Below, piece after piece: positions 19,246 to 28,893 of a stretch of 64,000 bases of DNA (position 1 is the first letter of the stretch; every line of letters begins with the position of its first letter). The notes under the pieces were generated by a model that was not told where the DNA came from, did not search any database, and saw only the letters and a program-made list of their open reading frames with translations. The position numbers and the translations under genes are program-made. The stretch is from UBA7803 sp041395905 (GTDB lineage Bacteria > Pseudomonadota > Gammaproteobacteria > Pseudomonadales > Azotimanducaceae). Location: assembly GCA_041395905.1 (NCBI GenBank), contig JAWKZP010000007.1, positions 1 through 64,000 of the forward strand, written 5' to 3'.

Positions 19246-20421
19246 TTGAGCAGACTGACCGGGTTCATCGGCGATCGCATCGAGGTGAACTCGGTGCTGA
19301 TCGTGCTGTGCTTCGTGGCGGTTCTGATCCTCGCCTCTCAGAGCGCTGCGAGCTATCCCAGCTACTTCCTGGCGCTGTCGATGCTGCTTTCGGTGCGCGC
19401 GTGGAACGACGTGTTCCGTGTCGGGGTGTTCTGGCTGATCGCGACGCTGCTGGGTTACCTGGCCCTCTCCAGCCTCTGGTCGTCGCCTTTCGTCTGGCGC
19501 GACGTGTTCTCGACGTTTGCCCGGGCGCTGCTCGTCTGGTCATTCGTGGTGGCGTTCGCAGAGTGTCAGCAGCGCGGTCAGCTGCGTCAGTGGCTGGCGC
19601 GGGCGCTGGCCGTGGTGGGAGTACTCGCGACCGTGGCCGCGATTGTGAATTTTCTGATCACTCAGCCGGCGGACGGCCGCCTCAACGGTCTCGGTCAGCT
19701 GCACACCCAGGTGATCGCGGCGCTGGTGTACGGGGTCGTGCTGATCTTCGCTCTCGAGATCGTCGCGTCGGACCGGTCCCGTGCCTGGCGCTCGATCGCC
19801 GTGATCGGCGTGCTCGTCATTGCGGTGGCCGTTATGTTGTCGGATTCGCGCAACGCCTGGGTCAGCGTGACCTGCGGCGTCGCCGTGTTTGCGCTTGCGC
19901 ATCAGGTGCAGGACCGGCAACGGTTCGTTGCCGCTGTGGCCACCACCCTCGTGTGTTTGGCCGTGGTCCTGCTGTTGCTCGGCAGCAACGAGTCCACGCG
20001 AGAGCTGGTGCTGCCGCGCGGCGACAGCTTCCGCCTCGCGATCTGGAGCAGCGTCACCGAGCGGGTGCTGGCGCACGGCGCGGTGTTCGGTCTCGGGATA
20101 AACTCCCCCGATGAAACCATCGTCGACGACATGACCTTTCTGCACCCGCACAGCATGTATCTCTCAGCCCTGTATCAGGGCGGCCTCGTCGCCCTGATCG
20201 GGTTGCTCGCGCTCATCGGCTGGGTGCTGGCGATACTCCTCGGCAACTACCACGAGCGGGATGCAAAGCTTGCGCTGGGCATCCTCGGGATCGCGCTGCC
20301 TGCGTACCTGCTGGACGGTCACGAGCTGATCGACAAGGTGGGCTCCACCTGGTTCCTGTTCTGGGTGCCGGTGGCGATCAGCGTCGGGCTGCGCTGGCGG
20401 CAACCGAGGATGGATCTGTGA
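19246..20421 (+). CDS. O-antigen ligase/polymerase-like membrane protein (Wzy_C family)
   Basis: 391 residues with about ten hydrophobic segments, starting at a TTG preceded by GGGAG. The periplasmic-loop segment contains SDSRNAWVSV and a downstream HPHSMYLSALYQGG, resembling WaaL/Wzy-type proteins that transfer or polymerise undecaprenyl-linked glycans at the periplasmic face. A polysaccharide island begins about 9.5 kb downstream, so it may serve that or a related glycan. Whether it acts as ligase or polymerase cannot be told from sequence. Confidence 0.8.
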   Translation: MSRLTGFIGDRIEVNSVLIVLCFVAVLILASQSAASYPSYFLALSMLLSVRAWNDVFRVGVFWLIATLLGYLALSSLWSSPFVWRDVFSTFARALLVWSFVVAFAECQQRGQLRQWLARALAVVGVLATVAAIVNFLITQPADGRLNGLGQLHTQVIAALVYGVVLIFALEIVASDRSRAWRSIAVIGVLVIAVAVMLSDSRNAWVSVTCGVAVFALAHQVQDRQRFVAAVATTLVCLAVVLLLLGSNESTRELVLPRGDSFRLAIWSSVTERVLAHGAVFGLGINSPDETIVDDMTFLHPHSMYLSALYQGGLVALIGLLALIGWVLAILLGNYHERDAKLALGILGIALPAYLLDGHELIDKVGSTWFLFWVPVAISVGLRWRQPRMDL

Positions 20422-20482
20422 GCGGTCGCGATGGCGCTAGAACGGGGCGGGGCTTCCCTGAATCGAACGCACCGGGGCAGCC

Positions 20483-23191
20483 ATGAGCGACCCTCGCTGG
20501 GAGCGCCTGCAGCAGATCTTCCACGAGGCGGCAGCGCTTCCGGAAGCAGAGCGCTCGGCGTTCGTCAGCGCCCAGTGTGGCGCGGATCTGGAGATGCGCG
20601 ATGAGCTGCTGCGCCTGCTGCAGGCGGAGGTGGATCCGGAGCGCGTGGTCAGTGCCGAACTCGACCAGATCGACTCCGCTGCAGAACTGGCTCTGGAAGG
20701 CACCGAAATCGGAGCGTACCGACTGCTGCGCCGGATCGGCAGCGGCGGCATGGGCAGCGTCTATCTCGCGGAGCGCGCGGACGGGACGTTCGAGCGGCAG
20801 GTGGCGCTCAAGGTCGTCAAGCGGGGCATGGACAGCGAGCGGGTCGTGCAGCGCTTCAGGGTCGAGCGGCAGATTCTCGCCCGCCTGAATCATCCGAACA
20901 TCGCCCGCCTTCTGGACGGCGGCATCACCGACGACGGCCGACCCTATTTCGTCATGGAGTACGTCGAGGGGCTGCCGATCACCGAATACTGCGACCGGCA
21001 CCATGTGAGTGTTGCCGCCCGGCTGCGGCTGTTCCAGAAGGTGTGCTCGGCCGTTCAGTACGCTCATCAGAGCCTGGTGGTGCACCGCGACCTCAAGCCG
21101 TCGAACATCCTCGTCACCGGAGACGGCGAGGTGCGCCTGCTCGACTTCGGCATTGCCAAACTGCTGGATGCGTCGGAGGATGAGGCCCTCACGGGTACTG
21201 GTGCGCAGCTGCTCACGCCCGCCTATGCCGCGCCGGAGCAGTTGCTGAGCGAGTCGGTCACCACCATGACCGACGTCTACTCGCTCGGCGTGATTCTCTA
21301 CGAGCTGCTCGCCGGGCGGCGTCCTTACGAAACCCGAAAAAGTGCGGCCGAGTACCGTCGTGAGGTTTTGAGCAGCGACCCCGTAAGGCCCAGCACCGCC
21401 CTTTCACAGCTCCCTGCCACGGACGACGGCAGGCCCGATCTCAGCGCGGCGCAAGCCATCGCCGACTCCCGGGGCGTGCAGATCACGCGGCTGCGCGCGC
21501 TGCTGCGCGGCGATCTGGACACCATCTGCCTCATGGCGCTGCGTCGTGAGCCGGACAAGCGGTATGCCTCGGCGGAGCAGCTGGCCGCCGACGTGCAGCG
21601 CTTCATCGATGGCCGGCCGGTGCTGGCGCGCAGGGACACCCTGAGCTACCGGCTGGGCAAGTACCTGCGCCGGCACAGGGTCGGGGTCACCGCCAGCGTG
21701 CTCGGGGTCGTGCTGTTTCTGGCGACGATCGGCTACTACACCAGCGAACTTGCCCGCGAGCGCGACCTGGCCCTGGACGAGCAGCGAAAGTCGTCTGAGG
21801 TGGTGAAGTTCGTGCTCGGACTGTTCGAGGTTGCCGACCCCGCCGTCTCGCGTGGTGAGGAGATCACCGCGCGCGAGCTGCTCGATGCCGGCGCACAACG
21901 GGTTCGCACCCAGCTTACCGACCGGCCGGGCGTGCAGGCGACGATGATGCGCGTGCTGGGGGACGTGTACCACGAGCTGAATCTCACCGATGAGGCGCTG
22001 GGGCTGCTGCAGACGGCGCTCGACGAGCAGCGCGCGCTCTACGGTGAGGTCAGCGCCGAGGTCGCCACCACCGAGCTGTCGCTCGGTATCGTGCATCAGA
22101 CCCGCGGCGAGTTCGACGACGCGGAACGGCTGATCTACGCAGCCGTCGACACGCGCAGCCGGCTTGCCGGGGGCGACAGCTACGAACTGCTGGAGGCCGT
22201 CAGCGCCGCAGCGTTCCTGCAGGAGAGCATCGGCAACTACGAGGAAGCCGAAAGGCTCCACCTCCAGGCGCTGGACCAGGCTCGGCGCCTTGCCGGCGGC
22301 CGCGACGACGAATACCTGGCCCAGGCGATGGCACGCCTGGCCAGCATCTACCGCCTGCAGGATCGCCCCGCGGAGGCAGAACCGCTGCTGCGCCAGGCGC
22401 TGGCCATGCAGAATCGCGTATACGGCGGCCCGCATCCGGAATCGGATGAAACCAGACGCCAGCTTGCCGAGCTGCTGGCCAATCAGCGCCAGTACGATGA
22501 GGCGGAAGCCCTGTACAAGGAGCTGATCGCGTCGCGCGAGAAGATGATGGGCCCGGATCACTACGAGCTGGGCAGCGTGTGGAACAGCTACGGCCATCTG
22601 CTGGCCGCCCGCGGCGAGACGGAAAAGGCCATCGCCGCCTATGAGAAGATGATCGACATCACCCGGCGATCCTATGGCGATGTCCACCCTTCGCTGGCTG
22701 CGGGCTACAACAACCTCGCCGTGCTCTATCGTAACCGCGAGGAGTTCGACAAGGCGCTGGAGAACTACCAGCTGTGCATCGACATGCAGGATGCCGCCGA
22801 GCTCGATCCGGCACATCCCAACCGGTCGTTCCCCATTGCCGGTCTCGGCAGCGTCTATCTGCGCTTGCGGCAGTTCGACAAAGCCGAAGCGTATCTCCAG
22901 CAGGCACTGGCACTGCGCCGCGCCGCGTTCGATGAGGAACACACGCTGATCTCCGAGGTGAAGAGCGATCTCGGCGCAACCTGGCTCGGGCTCGGCCGCA
23001 TCGATGAGGCCGAGCAGATACTCCTCGAGGTCTACCAGCTCTTCATGCGCGACTGGGGCCCGGACGACATGCGCACGCGCAGGGCCGCAGGGCGCCTGGT
23101 GCAGCTCTACGAGCAGCGCGGCGAGCAGGCTGTCGCGGATCAGTATCGAGCGGTGGCGTTCACGCCGGAAGAGGACGTGATGCTGCGCTGA
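20483..23191 (+). CDS. Serine/threonine protein kinase with C-terminal TPR repeats
   Basis: 902 residues. A short N-terminal helical region is followed by a Hanks-type kinase domain: glycine loop IGSGGMGSVYL (about residue 84), ATP-site lysine in VALKVVK, catalytic HRDLKPSN (about residue 200), DFGIAK (about 221), and AAPEQLL. One membrane span (about residues 400-420) separates it from a long TPR region (about 450-900) with repeated aromatic/Ala patterns such as YEEAERLHLQALDQA. The TPRs would be outside the cytoplasm if topology follows the usual pattern. A convergent ECF sigma gene ends 15 bases away. Confidence 0.9.
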   Translation: MSDPRWERLQQIFHEAAALPEAERSAFVSAQCGADLEMRDELLRLLQAEVDPERVVSAELDQIDSAAELALEGTEIGAYRLLRRIGSGGMGSVYLAERADGTFERQVALKVVKRGMDSERVVQRFRVERQILARLNHPNIARLLDGGITDDGRPYFVMEYVEGLPITEYCDRHHVSVAARLRLFQKVCSAVQYAHQSLVVHRDLKPSNILVTGDGEVRLLDFGIAKLLDASEDEALTGTGAQLLTPAYAAPEQLLSESVTTMTDVYSLGVILYELLAGRRPYETRKSAAEYRREVLSSDPVRPSTALSQLPATDDGRPDLSAAQAIADSRGVQITRLRALLRGDLDTICLMALRREPDKRYASAEQLAADVQRFIDGRPVLARRDTLSYRLGKYLRRHRVGVTASVLGVVLFLATIGYYTSELARERDLALDEQRKSSEVVKFVLGLFEVADPAVSRGEEITARELLDAGAQRVRTQLTDRPGVQATMMRVLGDVYHELNLTDEALGLLQTALDEQRALYGEVSAEVATTELSLGIVHQTRGEFDDAERLIYAAVDTRSRLAGGDSYELLEAVSAAAFLQESIGNYEEAERLHLQALDQARRLAGGRDDEYLAQAMARLASIYRLQDRPAEAEPLLRQALAMQNRVYGGPHPESDETRRQLAELLANQRQYDEAEALYKELIASREKMMGPDHYELGSVWNSYGHLLAARGETEKAIAAYEKMIDITRRSYGDVHPSLAAGYNNLAVLYRNREEFDKALENYQLCIDMQDAAELDPAHPNRSFPIAGLGSVYLRLRQFDKAEAYLQQALALRRAAFDEEHTLISEVKSDLGATWLGLGRIDEAEQILLEVYQLFMRDWGPDDMRTRRAAGRLVQLYEQRGEQAVADQYRAVAFTPEEDVMLR

Positions 23192-23206
23192 GCGCGCAGC
23201 CGCCGG

Positions 23207-23785
23207 TCATTCCGGCAACGCGGGGCGTTCGCCCTGAAGCCTGGCTCCGAGCCAGGCCTTGGAAAACCGGATCTCCCGGTCCAGCGTCGAGGTGGACAGG
23301 CCGGTGACTTCGCTCAGCTCCTCGTAGCTCAAGCCCGCAAACAGCCGCATCTCCATTACCTCGGCCTTGCGCGCGTCGAGCTCGGTGAGCTCGGTCAGCG
23401 CCCGTTCGAGATCGAGCAATCCCAGATCCACGAACTCTCCGCCCGGCGTGTCGTCGCTCAGGGTGACCAGCATCTCGTTGCCGCCGCGTTTCTGCGCATT
23501 GCGCGCGTTGGCGTGGTCGATGAGCACGCGGCGCATCATGCGTGCGGCGAGCGCAAAAAAGTGCGCGCGGTCCTGCCAGGCGACCCGGGCGTCCGCCAGG
23601 CGCAGAAAGGCCTCGTTGATGACGGCAGTGGGCTGCAGCGTGTGATCGGGCCGTTCGCCCTGAAACAGGCGTACCGCGAGCCGATGCAGCTCGTCGTAGA
23701 CCAGCGGCGTGAGCTCGTTGAGCGCGCGCTGCTCGCCGCTGCGCCAGCGAGCGAGGAGCTCTGTGACCGGATTGTCCGACTGCAT
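23207..23785 (-). CDS. ECF sigma factor, TIGR02999-like, linked to a Ser/Thr kinase
   Basis: 192 residues from ATG 23785, which matches the start usual for this family (MQSDNPVTELLARWRSGEQRALNELTPLVYDELHRLA). Region 2 has LVYDELHRLAVRLFQGERPDHTLQPTAVINEAFLRL; region 4 has FAGLSYEELSEVTGLSTSTLDREI. Such sigma factors are regularly encoded beside TPR-containing kinases, with the kinase probably controlling the sigma, but this is inferred here. It is divergent from the large secreted protein gene (start 24025), across a 239-base gap that may hold its target promoter; no anti-sigma factor is seen. Confidence 0.9.
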   Translation of the reverse strand: MQSDNPVTELLARWRSGEQRALNELTPLVYDELHRLAVRLFQGERPDHTLQPTAVINEAFLRLADARVAWQDRAHFFALAARMMRRVLIDHANARNAQKRGGNEMLVTLSDDTPGGEFVDLGLLDLERALTELTELDARKAEVMEMRLFAGLSYEELSEVTGLSTSTLDREIRFSKAWLGARLQGERPALPE

Positions 23786-24024
23786 TTCTGGCGTTCCTGG
23801 GTTTCGCGCCCGCGACCGGTCCCGTAAGGTGTCACGAGGGGGTAGGCAAACTTTCGCACATTTTCCGCTGCGTTTTGTAGCGGGACTGCATGGATCGCAT
23901 CGCCAGCTGCCATCTGCAGCGGCAGCACGCACTGCACGAAACGGAATTCGATCGGCGTGGGCAAAATCCCGCCGGCTTGCCGCTTTACATATCAGAGGAT
24001 CATGGACGGGGAGGGTAGTACCCC

Positions 24025-27000
24025 ATGCAGCTACTGAAGAGCCGCGGCAGTCGGGCCGGGTGTTTTTGTAACCCATTGACTGCAATGGTTTTTTTGACTT
24101 TGACCCTGGCCGGTTCCAACGTCCGGGCGTCGGAGGAGTCGGAAGCTGTGGCCATCGGCGCGCTCGGCGGGGCCAATCTGTCGGCCACGATCGGCGCCCT
24201 GGTGCCGGAACCGCTCACGGCTCTGGTGGCGGAAGGGGTTTCGTTCACTTCAAACCTGGCACTCAAAGGCCTCAATGCGGCCATGATCCAGCCGGGAGAC
24301 CGCACGCGCACCCCCAACTCGAGCGATCAGTGCACGTTCGATTTCGATCTGCCCCAGAGCCACACCCTCTATTCCAACATCTACGGCATTCCCACCTCTC
24401 CGATTCCCGGCAACTGGGGCGAGCTGGGCGCTCCCGATGTGGTGCACTGGAGCACCGAAGTGATCGTCAGCGCCAATAACCGGTACATACCGGAGGGTCA
24501 GAACGTTCGCGTCAGGCTGCCGGCAGGACAGCACACCATCGACTGGCGGGCGGAAACCCTGATCGATCCGGGATTCGACGTCGCGCTGCCGGCTGCCATG
24601 CTGGCCATGAGCTACAGCAAGTTCAAAGCGGCGAAGACGGCTCCGGCAGCCGTCGCCGGCAACGCCGACGCGGTGGCCAAGGAGGCCAACATCTTCAAGC
24701 GGGCGGGCAAGTGGATGGTCGCCAAGCTCAAGCTCGGCGTGCAGAAGTGCAAGGAGAAGTGCGCCAGCGTCGTCGGTAAGAAGGCGCTGATCTACATTGG
24801 CGATCAGCTGACTGGGTGGGAGACCGTGAGCCGCACCAAGGTCAAGGAGCAGAAATTCACCGTCTATGACGTGCTCGATCCGGTGATCAGATATCAGGGC
24901 GCGAATCAGGTCCCGGGGGCGGTCATGCCGATGCTCACCCTCGAGGCCACCGACATCGGCGGGGTGCTGCTCTCGCGCGTTCGCAACCAGCTGAACAGCA
25001 CGGTATCCGCGTTCGATCCCTGTGGCAGGACGGCCTACCTCGGCAGCGACCTGCCGGATCTGATCCCCATCGGATCGAACCTGATCACCTGGACGGCCAG
25101 GGATGCGGGCCCCACGGTCTCCGGCAACCCGAACTCCGTGCAGGCATTTCAGACCATCCTGGTCGAGGACACGCAGGCGCCGATCATGGTGACACCGCCG
25201 GGACGTGTGATCGAAGTAGATCCGGCGGGCCCCAACGGCACCGGTCTCAGCGACGCGGACATCGTGCTCGGAACGCCCCGCGTGGTGGATCTCGCGGATC
25301 CCGCGCCGAGCGTGTTCAGCGACGCGCCCGCATTCTTTCCCGTGGACAGCCGCACGCCGGTGCTCTGGACGGCACAGGACCACAGTGACAACGCCAGCAC
25401 CGGTACCCAGCTGATTACGGTGAAGACACTCGGCACCAATACGGCGCCCGTGGTGCAGGACATATTCGCGACCACGCTCACGTCGGACCCCGTGGACATC
25501 GTGCTCAGGGGCGTAGACAACGACGAGCTCGACGGCGTGTTCGATCCGCTGTCGTTCCGCATACCGAACCGGCCGGCCAACGGCGACTTCGTTGCTCCCC
25601 TGCTGCCGTTCTTCATCGAGGATTTCCGTACCGCGGTGGCGGGCCCTTACGGTACCGATTTCGCCAACGCCGGCAACAAGCCGAACTGGCTGTACGACAA
25701 CGTCTGCCAGGGCTCGAGCCTGCCTTACAACGAGCGGATCCCGCTGGACTGGGTGTACGCGCCCAGGTTCGTCTACGTGGAGGACGACGGCACCTATCTC
25801 CTGATCGACTCCTACTGGCGCTGCGGGGCCAGCAGCGCGTCCACCTATCCGCGCATCTCGAAGTGGGACAAGGACAATAACTATCTGGGGCAGGTGGACT
25901 ACGGCGGCACGACGGATGCCTTCGTGGTGGACCAGGATGGCTACATCTACGTGGTGAGCCGCACCGGCAGCGGTTCCAGCTCGACGCTGCGACTCGTCCA
26001 GGTGCGCCCCAACCTCGAGGATCCGACAGTCACCGACCGGTTCGGCGACTCCTGGCGTTTCGACTACGCCTCCACCGATAACCGCAACACGGGCGTTCAG
26101 GACCCTGTGGCTCCCGAGTCGCTGTCCTACGCGCGGGTCGACAGCAGCGCCGGGCTGCTCTACGTCACCGACCGGCGTCGCGTGTTCGTGTTTGATGTGC
26201 GCGATCAGCTCAGCAACGGGGTAGACGATTCGGACAACAGCATGGGCGATCGTTATCTGGGTGCGCTGGAGGGCGGCCAGCAGTTCCTCTGCACGCGCGG
26301 AAGCAGCTACGGCAACTCGTGGACGGGTTTCACCATGGAAGTGGATTCCACCGGCGCGCTCTACGTCACCGATTCCTGCGACAACCGCATCCACAAATTC
26401 GAGCCGTCGGGATTCGATGCGGAAGGAACCTTCCACATGGGGGAACACGTGGGCTGGCTGGGACGCTGCGAGTCGAGCACCAACAACGCCTGCGATGTGG
26501 TGAATCAGCGCAGCCGGGGCTACACCTGCACGGACGCCACCTGCCAGGTTTCCGACTACTACCAGAACGACGCCGGTCTCAACGTCAACGGCTCGCAAGG
26601 AACGGATCCGGGCCAGTTCGCGACGCCGCGCTACATCGATCTCGATCCCAACGACGTGCTCTATGTGGCTGACGCCGGCCGCGTGCAGCGCTTCACACCG
26701 GACGGGACCTTCGGCGGCGAGGCCCGCTCGACGGGCACCGGCATCAACCAGGGCGAGCGCCCCGGGTTCATTCTGGGTAACCTCGGTACGGTCAAAGCGG
26801 TCACCGTGAACTCGACGAACTTTTTCGTGGTCGATCAGCAGGAATCGTTCATCCACGTGTTCCAGACCACGCCGCTCAAGGACATCACCGACAGTTCCGC
26901 TACGGTCAGCTACGTGTCCAACTTCAACTTCCACGGCGGGGTCGACACCTTCACGTATCGCGCCAGCGACGGCCTGGCCGACAGCAACCTGGGTACCGTG

Positions 27001-28380
27001 AGCATCCAGGTCAACCGCAACTACCGCCCGCCGGAGGCCTTCCCGCAGTCGCTCGCGCTGGATGAGGACACGACGCTGGCAATCGAACTCACCGGCGACG
27101 ACCCGGATGGCGTGATCGGCACGGACGATGTCTATCCGCTGGACACGCTGTCGTTCCTGATCGTCGGGCAACCTCAGCACGGTTCGCTGAGCGGCAGCGG
27201 CGCCAACAGAACCTACACGCCGAACCCCGACTTCAACGGCGAAGATGCGTTCACCTTCGTCGCCAACGATGGGCGCTTCAACTCGCCCCCGGCGACGGTG
27301 AGCATCACGGTGAATCCAGTAGACGACGCGCCGCGTATGCGCAGCGTGAAGATGCCCACCCGTGTGGGTGCCGGCTTCCCGTTCACTCTGACGGCCGACT
27401 ACTCGGACGACGGCTCGGCCGTGCCGACGGACGCGGTCGTGGACTGGGGTGATTCCCAGGACGGGGTGGGTGACTTCGTCGACCCGGATGGCGAAGCCGG
27501 GCCGCAGCCCGCGACGCTGGTGGGGGTAAAGGTCATCGAGCCGCCGTTGCGCGACGGCCAGGGCAATCTTTTCAGCAAGCATGCGTACACGCAGACCGGC
27601 ATCCAGGACGTGGTGGTCTGTGTCAGCGACGACCAGGATTCCGACTGCTCGACCCAGAGTGTGGCGGTGGATCGGGTGGTGAACCTGGACGTGCAGGTGT
27701 CCGACGACCCAGTGGAAACCACGGGCTCGTACCTGGACATGTCGGTGACCGTGGAGAACATGGTGCCACAGGGCATTGCCGGACTCACGGCGTCCAACGT
27801 GTCGCTGACGCAGCCGGACGTGCCTGAGATCAGGATCGCGTCCATCGTCTCGCAATCGGGAGCGTGCTCCCTGAGCGCCGGCAAGCTCATCTGCGCGGAC
27901 GCGAGCATGGCGCCGGGGGAAACCTTCAACGCGACCGTGCGCCTCGTGCGGTCGGAAACGGCACCGCTCATCTACGACCTGGGTGCGCCGTTCGCTGTGG
28001 ACGTGAGCACGACCTCCGACGCGCTGCAGGACACCTACCCGGTGGCGCGTTGGGTTACGTTCCTGGCCGATCCTACGGACACTGACGGGGATGGGATGCC
28101 GGATGTGTTCGAGCAGACCTATGGATTCAATGTTGCCTCACCGGCAGATGCGGCGCAGGATCGGGATGGGGATGGATTGACCAATCTTGAGGAATTCGAG
28201 CGTAGAAGCAATCCGCTGCTTGTGGATACGGACGGCGACGGTGTCTGGGATGCGAATGATTTCTGTCCGGAGGATCCGGGCGGGTCGGTGGAAGGGACGG
28301 ACGGGGTGTGTGAGGCGGAGATCCGGAGAAGCCCGGTACTCCGAATCATCGAGATCATGGGACACAGCGGTGCAGGTTGA
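24025..28380 (+). CDS. Large secreted multidomain protein with HYR-, NHL- and cadherin-like regions and Ca-binding repeats
   Basis: 1451 residues. A signal peptide ends near residue 36 (NVRASEE). After a region of unknown fold come two HYR-like segments (about 290-470, e.g. DTQAPIMVTPPG), a beta-propeller-like region with NHL-style repeats (about 575-950), a cadherin-like/tandem-95 unit with ALDEDTTLAIELTGDDPDG (about 965-1100), a PKD-like part with DAVVDWGDSQDG, and a C-terminal thrombospondin type 3-like tail (DTDGDGMPDVFEQ, DRDGDGLTNLEEFE, DTDGDGVWDANDFCPEDP; about 1350-1422). No sorting signal is seen. Likely a calcium-stabilised adhesin or surface protein; the role is inferred. Confidence 0.85.
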   Translation: MQLLKSRGSRAGCFCNPLTAMVFLTLTLAGSNVRASEESEAVAIGALGGANLSATIGALVPEPLTALVAEGVSFTSNLALKGLNAAMIQPGDRTRTPNSSDQCTFDFDLPQSHTLYSNIYGIPTSPIPGNWGELGAPDVVHWSTEVIVSANNRYIPEGQNVRVRLPAGQHTIDWRAETLIDPGFDVALPAAMLAMSYSKFKAAKTAPAAVAGNADAVAKEANIFKRAGKWMVAKLKLGVQKCKEKCASVVGKKALIYIGDQLTGWETVSRTKVKEQKFTVYDVLDPVIRYQGANQVPGAVMPMLTLEATDIGGVLLSRVRNQLNSTVSAFDPCGRTAYLGSDLPDLIPIGSNLITWTARDAGPTVSGNPNSVQAFQTILVEDTQAPIMVTPPGRVIEVDPAGPNGTGLSDADIVLGTPRVVDLADPAPSVFSDAPAFFPVDSRTPVLWTAQDHSDNASTGTQLITVKTLGTNTAPVVQDIFATTLTSDPVDIVLRGVDNDELDGVFDPLSFRIPNRPANGDFVAPLLPFFIEDFRTAVAGPYGTDFANAGNKPNWLYDNVCQGSSLPYNERIPLDWVYAPRFVYVEDDGTYLLIDSYWRCGASSASTYPRISKWDKDNNYLGQVDYGGTTDAFVVDQDGYIYVVSRTGSGSSSTLRLVQVRPNLEDPTVTDRFGDSWRFDYASTDNRNTGVQDPVAPESLSYARVDSSAGLLYVTDRRRVFVFDVRDQLSNGVDDSDNSMGDRYLGALEGGQQFLCTRGSSYGNSWTGFTMEVDSTGALYVTDSCDNRIHKFEPSGFDAEGTFHMGEHVGWLGRCESSTNNACDVVNQRSRGYTCTDATCQVSDYYQNDAGLNVNGSQGTDPGQFATPRYIDLDPNDVLYVADAGRVQRFTPDGTFGGEARSTGTGINQGERPGFILGNLGTVKAVTVNSTNFFVVDQQESFIHVFQTTPLKDITDSSATVSYVSNFNFHGGVDTFTYRASDGLADSNLGTVSIQVNRNYRPPEAFPQSLALDEDTTLAIELTGDDPDGVIGTDDVYPLDTLSFLIVGQPQHGSLSGSGANRTYTPNPDFNGEDAFTFVANDGRFNSPPATVSITVNPVDDAPRMRSVKMPTRVGAGFPFTLTADYSDDGSAVPTDAVVDWGDSQDGVGDFVDPDGEAGPQPATLVGVKVIEPPLRDGQGNLFSKHAYTQTGIQDVVVCVSDDQDSDCSTQSVAVDRVVNLDVQVSDDPVETTGSYLDMSVTVENMVPQGIAGLTASNVSLTQPDVPEIRIASIVSQSGACSLSAGKLICADASMAPGETFNATVRLVRSETAPLIYDLGAPFAVDVSTTSDALQDTYPVARWVTFLADPTDTDGDGMPDVFEQTYGFNVASPADAAQDRDGDGLTNLEEFERRSNPLLVDTDGDGVWDANDFCPEDPGGSVEGTDGVCEAEIRRSPVLRIIEIMGHSGAG

Positions 28381-28530
28381 AGATCGAATCGCTCGCGGCC
28401 AGGTTTTGATCCGGGTGGCGTTGCCGCGGTGTGCTGTGCTCTGCGGCGGTTGTTGTAACGGGATGACCCGTTGGCCGGCTTCCTGTTCGGTGGATGACTT
28501 GGAACTACTGTCAATGGCGGGAGAAGTTAG

Positions 28531-28893
28531 ATGAAAGCAGGAACGAAGGTTCTCTCTGTAGCGTTTGCAATCACTGCATTGGTGGCATCGAGCGCGTACG
28601 CACAGAAGGTGCCCATCGATTCACGTGTGAACCAGATTCTGGTAACTGAGTCGCCGTTCGGCGGATGCATGATCGCCCTGGCGAACAATCCGCAGGAATT
28701 GTTACCGTCGTGCAAAGCATGGTTCGTTACCCTGAGCTGCGATGGAAGCCACCTGAGCAAAGACGTGGCCGGCCGGCTCATGGAGCAGGCTCAACTCGCC
28801 TATGCCCTCGACAAGCGGGTGAAGGTATGGGTCGATGACCTGCGTCAGAGCAATGGCTACTGCCTGGCTTATCGAATCGACATCGCACGATAG
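28531..28893 (+). CDS. Small secreted protein, possibly SubB/DUF5992-like OB-fold
   Basis: 120 residues starting at ATG 28531 behind GGGAG. A clear signal peptide (TALVASSAYAQ, cleaved near residue 25) leads to a mature protein with four cysteines. The pattern GGCMIAL...SCKAWFVTLSCDG...AQLAYALDKRVKVWVDD...NGYCLAYRIDI resembles small beta-barrel proteins related to the B subunit of subtilase-type AB5 toxins, which are common as orphan secreted proteins in gammaproteobacteria. That likeness is from memory of the motif layout and is tentative. The next gene starts on its stop codon (TAGTG). Confidence 0.7.
   Translation: MKAGTKVLSVAFAITALVASSAYAQKVPIDSRVNQILVTESPFGGCMIALANNPQELLPSCKAWFVTLSCDGSHLSKDVAGRLMEQAQLAYALDKRVKVWVDDLRQSNGYCLAYRIDIAR

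Noticed and set aside
24250..27855. A 1201-codon open frame on the minus strand opposite the large secreted protein
   Set aside because: Long antisense frames are expected opposite high-GC codon usage; the translation is His/Arg-rich with no motifs, while the plus frame has a signal peptide and recognisable domains.
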